Assembly (NCBI GenBank): GCA_020354155.1 | Contig: CP070644.1 | Location: 1,184,594-1,194,254 of the forward strand | Reading direction: 5' to 3' | Length of the DNA: 9,661 nucleotides | Origin: Nitrospiraceae bacterium | GTDB lineage: Bacteria > Nitrospirota > Thermodesulfovibrionia > UBA6902 | Shown: positions 6,863 to 9,661 of the stretch, piece after piece | How the letters are laid out: every line of letters starts with the position of its first letter | Numbering within the stretch: position 1 is the stretch's first letter | Translations under genes and position numbers: made by a program | Notes under the pieces: generated by a model | Database searches by the model: none | Told to the model about the DNA's origin: nothing | Seen by the model: only the letters and a program-made list of their open reading frames with translations

Positions 6863-6882
6863 GTGTCCAACGAGGTCTGACA
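6863..6882 (-). repeat. IS terminal (inverted-repeat) end
   Basis: On the - strand this reads TGTCAGACCTCGTTGGACAC, starting exactly where similarity to the tyrosine-recombinase fragment on the + strand begins. A partner inverted repeat is not clearly present at the other edge of the fragment. Assigned by position upstream of the transposase start and by its TGT start. Confidence 0.5.
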
Positions 6883-7097
6883 TGCCTACAAGACATACAT
6901 TTGCTTCTCATTTGGTTATGGCTGGAGTATACATTACCACTGTATCCAGACTGTTGGGACACAAAAGCCTTACAATGACTCTGAGATATGCACATTTAGC
7001 ACCTGACCACCTCTCAAAAGCTGTGAACATGCTCAGTTTCACAGCTGAGACGAAGTCAACTGCATACTTACTGCATAGTTTGGCTGGAAATCAGTAG
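6882..7097 (+). pseudogene. C-terminal remnant of a tyrosine recombinase/phage integrase
   Basis: 71 codons carrying the end of a tyrosine-recombinase catalytic domain: RHTFASHLVMAG (R4 of the HxxR box), LLGHKSLTMT (H27) and the nucleophile Y37 in LRYAHL, then DHLSKAV. The His of HxxR and everything before it are missing: the ATG at 6882 stands where that His codon should be and takes its first base from the IS end. Intact members are 300-400 aa. The GAGG in the IS end (6872-6875) could by chance serve as a ribosome site, so a short peptide might be made, but it lacks the first catalytic Arg, the Lys and the arm-binding domain. The upstream part of the gene is not on the other side of the IS fragment, so sequence was deleted. 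The gene points at the 3' end of a tRNA-Thr, the usual layout for an integrated element. Confidence 0.85.
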
Positions 7098-7150
7098 GTC
7101 AGAAAAAAGATGATGGAAGCTAATTTGCTGATAAATCAAATAAAAAAAAG

Positions 7151-7226
7151 TGGAGCCACCGACTGGAATCGAACCAGCGACCTGATCATTACGAGTGAAC
7201 TGCTCTACCATCTGAGCTACGGTGGC
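7151..7226 (-). tRNA. tRNA-Thr (anticodon CGU)
   Basis: On the - strand the 76-nt sequence folds as a cloverleaf: acceptor GCCACCG/CGGTGGC perfect over 7 bp, D-arm GCTC/GAGC with loop AGATGGTA, anticodon loop CTCGTAA with anticodon CGT (reads ACG, Thr), variable AGGTC, T-arm GCTGG/CCAGT around TTCGATT, then discriminator T and an encoded CCA (7151-7153). The anticodon stem GTTCA/TGATC has one U-U mismatch at its second pair. A run of eight T follows one base after CCA (7149-7142, - strand) and may end transcription. The 3' end faces the integrase remnant. Confidence 0.93.
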
Positions 7227-7249
7227 ATTCCCTCTGAATTAGCATACTC

Positions 7250-7282
7250 ATTATACTATAAGAGAACAGTCTTGTTCATCAA
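7250..7282 (-). promoter_or_regulatory. Putative sigma70-type promoter of tRNA-Thr
   Basis: On the - strand TTGATG (7282-7277) is followed after 16 nt by TATAGT (7260-7255), with an overlapping TATAAT one turn later (7255-7250). Transcription would begin about 15-20 nt before the tRNA. It lies after the dksA terminator, so the tRNA needs a promoter of its own. Confidence 0.42.
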
Positions 7283-7311
7283 CTGGCGTAACACCCGTTC
7301 CGTCGGGTAAT

Positions 7312-7339
7312 AAAAAAGCCCTGCAGAAACTACAGGGCT
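7312..7339 (-). terminator. Rho-independent terminator of dksA
   Basis: On the - strand AGCCCTG pairs with CAGGGCT (7339-7317), with a partly paired 9-nt loop (TAGTTTCTG), and is followed by a run of T (7316-7312). It lies 28 nt after the dksA stop and separates dksA from the tRNA gene. Confidence 0.85.
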
Positions 7340-7366
7340 CTGGTTACTGAAATATTATTAAGGATT

Positions 7367-7885
7367 TTATCCGCCTTCGGCTATTCTCTCCTCTTCCTCC
7401 TGGCGTGTTTTACATTCAATGCAGTAAGTGGTTACCGGGCGTGCTTCAAGACGTTTAATCCCGATTTCAAGGCCGCATTCCTCACAGATCCCAAAGTCCT
7501 CATTGTTATCGATGCGGTCAATGGTCTCGTCAATTTTCTTAAGCAGCATGCGCTCCCTGTCCCGTAAGCGTAACATGAAATTTCTGTCTGTCTCCGCAGT
7601 GGCCTGATCACCCATATCCGGGAAATTAAGCTCAGAAGGAAGTGCGCTCAATGTCTCTTCCGCTTCCCTGAGCAAAGCTTCTTTTTGATTTATGAGGTTC
7701 TGCTTGATCTGCTGAATTACTTTTTGCCTGGGCGTGAGCTTTTTTGAGCTCTTTGATTTTGCAGATTTCTTTGGTGCAGAAGCGGGTTTCTTTTTTGCCG
7801 CGGTCTTCTTTTTTGCCGCCTGTTTTGTCTGTTTTTTTACAGCTTTCTTTTTTGCTGCTTTTTTAGCTGTCGTTTTCTTTGCCAT
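7367..7885 (-). CDS. dksA: RNA polymerase-binding transcription factor DksA with long Lys/Ala-rich N-terminal tail
   Basis: 172 aa; ATG 7885 preceded by AGAGGA at 5 nt spacing. Residues ~50-172 form DksA: coiled coil with tip DMGDQA (90-95), matching the DxxDxA needed for action in the RNA polymerase secondary channel, then RLRDRERMLLKKID, and a four-Cys zinc finger CEEC (134-137) and CIEC (155-158) around GLEIGIKRLEARPVTTY. With ppGpp, DksA represses rRNA and activates amino-acid promoters. Residues 1-50 are an extra tail of KK/AA repeats (e.g. AAKKKTAAKKK) resembling histone H1-like bacterial proteins; E. coli DksA lacks it. The tail is encoded by a T-rich low-complexity stretch (~7735-7880 on the + strand). 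Monocistronic, with promoter and terminator on both sides. The DksA call is secure; the tail's role in nucleic-acid binding is inferred. Confidence 0.95.
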   Translation of the reverse strand: MAKKTTAKKAAKKKAVKKQTKQAAKKKTAAKKKPASAPKKSAKSKSSKKLTPRQKVIQQIKQNLINQKEALLREAEETLSALPSELNFPDMGDQATAETDRNFMLRLRDRERMLLKKIDETIDRIDNNEDFGICEECGLEIGIKRLEARPVTTYCIECKTRQEEEERIAEGG

Positions 7886-7922
7886 GTGTTCCTCTGTCCT
7901 TCATAAATTTAAATAAGCTGTA

Positions 7923-7951
7923 ACTTAACAGATTTTAACCGGCTAAGTCAA
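7923..7951 (-). promoter_or_regulatory. Putative sigma70 promoter of dksA
   Basis: On the - strand TTGACT (7951-7946), 17-nt spacer, TTAAGT (7928-7923), giving a start near 7916 and a leader of about 30 nt to the dksA ATG. The -35 is good and the -10 is moderate. Confidence 0.48.
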
Positions 7952-8186
7952 TAATCACAGGACTTCTTTATCTTGACAAAGATGATTTATTTCCATTAAC
8001 GTATTCGGGCAAATTCAGCCTTTTTGCAACGTTATTTATTTAGCATAGTTAACGGCATTTATCTTTGGAACTTTAGAAGATGTTCTGCAGCGGTACGAAG
8101 TTTTTTATTGTTAACGGGCCCCAACACTGCACTCCATTGGATCAATTTCATAATCTGTGTCTTTTGAACAAACAGGATCATTATAA
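7952..8186. other. Intergenic region between the divergent dksA and pdxJ promoters
   Basis: AT-rich and without a supportable gene. TTAACG occurs three times on the + strand (7996, 8049, 8111) and an AACGTTA lies between them near 8028-8034. A GGGCCC core stands at 8116-8121. Frames here are short and lack ribosome sites. I see no riboswitch or terminator I can name. Confidence 0.5.
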
Positions 8187-8214
8187 TTGACCGACTGATA
8201 TCAGTGTATATTAA
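8187..8214 (+). promoter_or_regulatory. Putative pdxJ promoter with palindromic spacer
   Basis: TTGACC (8187-8192), 16-nt spacer, TATTAA (8209-8214), giving a start near 8221 and a leader of about 30 nt. The spacer contains the perfect 12-bp palindrome ACTGATATCAGT (8194-8205), placed where a dimeric repressor would block polymerase. Confidence 0.48.
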
Positions 8215-8250
8215 ATTATTAACAAAAGAATGTTTCGGGGAGGACGGTCT

Positions 8251-8976
8251 ATGCTGCTTGGAGTGAATGTTGATCATGTTGCAACGGTAAGAGAGGCACG
8301 GCAGGAGGGAGAGCCTGACCCCCTCACGGCTGCGAAGATGGCGATCAAGGGAGGGGCTGACGGCATAACAGTCCATCTTCGCGAAGACAGAAGGCATATA
8401 CACGACCGTGACCTGCAACTGGTCAGGCGTTATATAAAGAATGTTGAGATTAACCTTGAAATGGCTGCCACAAAGGAAATGATAGGAATTGCCTTAAAGG
8501 TCAAGCCCGACATGGTTACCCTTGTTCCGGAAAAGAGAGCAGAGTTGACCACAGAGGGGGGGCTGGATTTAAAAAAGAGCGGGGGCAAAATAGCTCGGGC
8601 TATTGATGCTGTTCAATCAAAGGGCATACCGGTCAGCCTCTTTATCAATCCGGCGATTAGCGATATCGATCTTTCAAAAAAACTGGGGGCCACACTGGTA
8701 GAGATACATACAGGTCTGTATGCGAATGCAAAGGGCAAAAAACAGACAGAAGCATTGACCAGGGTCAGAAAGGCCGTGAAGAGAGGCATTGATTGCGGAT
8801 TGCTCGTAAATGCAGGGCATGGACTGAAGTTCAGCAATGTGAAGAAAATCGCTGCTATCATGGGCATACGGGGTTTGTATATAGGACACAGCATAATTGC
8901 GAATGCGATCTATCTCGGGATTGAAGATGCAACGAGGCAGATGAAGCGTTTGATACATGAGGCGAAAGGGTCGTAA
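8251..8976 (+). CDS. pdxJ: Pyridoxine 5'-phosphate synthase PdxJ
   Basis: 241 aa, the usual family length. ATG 8251 was chosen because GGGGAGG lies 7 nt before it; the ATG at 8230 has no such site and would add seven atypical residues. PdxJ makes the pyridoxine phosphate ring from 1-deoxyxylulose 5-phosphate and 3-amino-2-oxopropyl phosphate, the last ring-forming step of the DXP-dependent vitamin B6 route in the cytosol. Family marks are LGVNVDHVATVREAR at the start, EPDPLTAA (21-28), the phosphate/catalytic block TVHLREDRRHI with H42, NLEMA with E70, LVPEKRAELTTEGGLD, NAGHGL with H190, and YIGHSIIANAI (210-220). It is a TIM-barrel enzyme and works as an octamer. It has its own putative promoter and is followed by acpS, a pairing also found in E. 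coli. Nothing looks damaged. Confidence 0.97.
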   Translation: MLLGVNVDHVATVREARQEGEPDPLTAAKMAIKGGADGITVHLREDRRHIHDRDLQLVRRYIKNVEINLEMAATKEMIGIALKVKPDMVTLVPEKRAELTTEGGLDLKKSGGKIARAIDAVQSKGIPVSLFINPAISDIDLSKKLGATLVEIHTGLYANAKGKKQTEALTRVRKAVKRGIDCGLLVNAGHGLKFSNVKKIAAIMGIRGLYIGHSIIANAIYLGIEDATRQMKRLIHEAKGS

Positions 8977-9187
8977 CAATTGCTTAGAACATCGGGCTGA
9001 ACCCCTTGGAAACATAATTGATCGACGGGTTGTCAAATGAGGAATGTGATTTACCCTGGTGAAGATATCGTGTATGAAATAAAATGATGATGCATATAAA
9101 ATATCTCTACTTGAGGTGTCGCAATTCTGTTTCCTCGCCATTCAGCCTTCTTTTTCCAGTTGTTATGGACAGGAATGGATTGCAGAA
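8977..9187 (+). other. pdxJ-acpS spacer with two chained mini-ORFs
   Basis: No terminator or named RNA is apparent. A 16-codon frame (ATG 9037, MRNVIYPGEDIVYEIK) ends in TGA at 9085-9087 overlapping ATG 9084; that second frame of 35 codons, with a hydrophobic centre, ends in TGA at 9189-9191 overlapping the acpS ATG at 9188. Both junctions are ATGA. Ribosome sites for the mini-ORFs are weak, so coding is unproven; the arrangement could be a translated leader coupling into acpS. Confidence 0.3.
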
Positions 9188-9559
9188 ATGATTTATGGAA
9201 TCGGCATAGACCTTGTAAAAATAGACCGGATGAGAGAGGCCCATGAGAAATGGGGCCGCAAGTTTTTTGAACGGGTATATACTGAAGAGGAAATAACCTA
9301 CTGTTTTGACAAAAAAGTCCCTTATCCTTCCCTTGCTGTACGATTTGCCGCCAAGGAAGCTCTTATCAAGGCCATCGGTTCGGAAATAGCAGTTAATATG
9401 AAAGATGTTGAAGTGATCAGTCATGAAAGCGGAAGACCGTCAATCAGGGTGAAGGGGAAGGTTGAGAAGTTCTTTATAGAAAAGGGTATAAAGCTGAGCC
9501 ATCTGTCTCTGAGTCATGAACGGGAATACGGCATAGGGTGCGTTGTGCTTGAAGTTTAA
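9188..9559 (+). CDS. acpS: Holo-[acyl-carrier-protein] synthase AcpS
   Basis: 123 aa, normal for the family. It transfers the 4'-phosphopantetheine arm from CoA to a serine of apo-ACP, activating fatty-acid synthesis in the cytosol; the enzyme is a Mg-dependent trimer. The two signatures are present: GIGIDLVKIDRM at the start with metal-binding D8, and VRFAAKEALIKAIG (51-64) with E57 as the second metal ligand. The SGRPSIRV stretch (81-88) and HLSLSHEREYG (105-115) are also typical. ATG 9188 starts just before the first signature; the longer frame from 9116 adds residues unlike the family. Only a weak AGGA lies upstream (9171-9174, 13 nt away), so initiation may be coupled to the overlapping upstream frame. 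Likely expressed with pdxJ. Confidence 0.96.
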   Translation: MIYGIGIDLVKIDRMREAHEKWGRKFFERVYTEEEITYCFDKKVPYPSLAVRFAAKEALIKAIGSEIAVNMKDVEVISHESGRPSIRVKGKVEKFFIEKGIKLSHLSLSHEREYGIGCVVLEV

Positions 9560-9562
9560 TGA

Positions 9563-9661
9563 TTACCTGCTTTGACCCTGCTTGCTGAATGCTGACAGAT
9601 AGTCATGTTCTTCCTGAGAGGCCGGCTTGTCCTGATCAAATCGGTCTGAAATGATTTTTAT
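9563..9661 (-). CDS. C-terminal end of an unrecognised convergent gene (partial)
   Basis: On the - strand the frame is open from the window edge for 32 codons to TAA at 9565-9563, only 3 nt from the acpS stop. The visible peptide is polar and charged (ends EEHDYLSAFSKQGQSR), like an ordinary soluble C-terminus; the other two - frames hold stops, and + frames are closed. Too short for recognition. It may be a real gene tail or a chance open frame. Confidence 0.4.
   Translation of the reverse strand: MKIISDRFDQDKPASQEEHDYLSAFSKQGQSR

Larger units (their letters stand above)
6617..6882 (-). mobile_element. Remnant of an insertion sequence (5' end plus one terminal end)
   Basis: Read on the - strand, the element starts at 6882 with TGTCAGACCTCGTTGGACAC, typical in form of an IS terminal repeat, followed by an AT-rich leader, a strong AAAGGAGGT ribosome site and a transposase N-terminus. 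It ends abruptly after about 265 bp. The left limit (TGTCA at 6617) mirrors only the first five bases of the right end, so a true left end is not established. No target-site duplication is visible. Only the 5' portion of an element normally over 1 kb remains, so it is immobile on its own. Confidence 0.6.

Noticed and set aside
7110..7310. 66-aa frame on the + strand with GATDWNRTSDL
   Set aside because: This is the antisense of the tRNA-Thr gene; translated tRNA antisense gives this familiar spurious peptide.
7734..7916. 60-aa Phe/Ala-rich + strand frame
   Set aside because: Complement of the Lys/Ala codons of the dksA tail; no ribosome site.
8080..8190. 36-codon + strand frame and a 30-codon - strand frame (MKLIQWSAVLG...) in the dksA-pdxJ gap
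   Set aside because: No ribosome sites, no recognisable family, and the + frame runs into the pdxJ promoter.
1..9661. CRISPR array or tandem repeats
   Set aside because: No regularly spaced direct repeats were seen; the only low-complexity stretch is the dksA tail.

Overview
The window looks like chromosomal DNA of a Gram-negative, moderate-GC bacterium. The gene styles (a fused CdaA-YbbR, RimK beside a RimB-like protein, DksA with a long Lys/Ala tail, a pdxJ/acpS pair) would suit Nitrospirota or a Desulfobacterota-like lineage. That placement is inference from gene content; no marker here settles it.

Region 1 (1-6595, all + strand) is a tight run of seven genes: the 3' part of a GT-A type glycosyltransferase, a small MscS-like membrane protein with conserved TM helices, a RimB-like 'ATP-dependent zinc protease' (PF05618 type), a RimK ATP-grasp ligase with an added C-terminal RCK_C/TrkA_C domain, an AstE/AspA-type zinc acylase, a DHH-DHHA1 phosphoesterase, and a membrane diadenylate cyclase with a fused YbbR (CdaR-like) domain. 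Gaps are short, or genes overlap by 4 and 16 nt, so most are probably co-transcribed. The set joins a possible protein-glutamylation module (ligase, protease, M14-like hydrolase) to a c-di-AMP synthesis/turnover module. RCK_C domains are known c-di-AMP receptors in other proteins, so the RimK-RCK_C fusion is the most interesting element here.

Region 2 (about 6582-7230) is mobile-element debris between the cyclase gene and a tRNA-Thr(CGU) gene. It holds the 5' end of an IS with one terminal end and an HTH transposase fragment (- strand), abutting the C-terminal catalytic remnant of a tyrosine recombinase (+ strand) that points at the 3' end of the tRNA. The IS fragment begins about 20 nt after the cyclase stop and seems to have cut off whatever followed in the operon.

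Region 3 (7312-7951, - strand) is dksA with its own promoter and a Rho-independent terminator; the tRNA gene lies downstream with a separate putative promoter.

Region 4 (7952-9661) has a 365-nt non-coding stretch with a likely pdxJ promoter containing a perfect 12-bp palindrome, then pdxJ (vitamin B6), a 211-nt gap holding two chained mini-ORFs, acpS (holo-ACP synthase), and the last 32 codons of an unrecognised convergent gene on the - strand.
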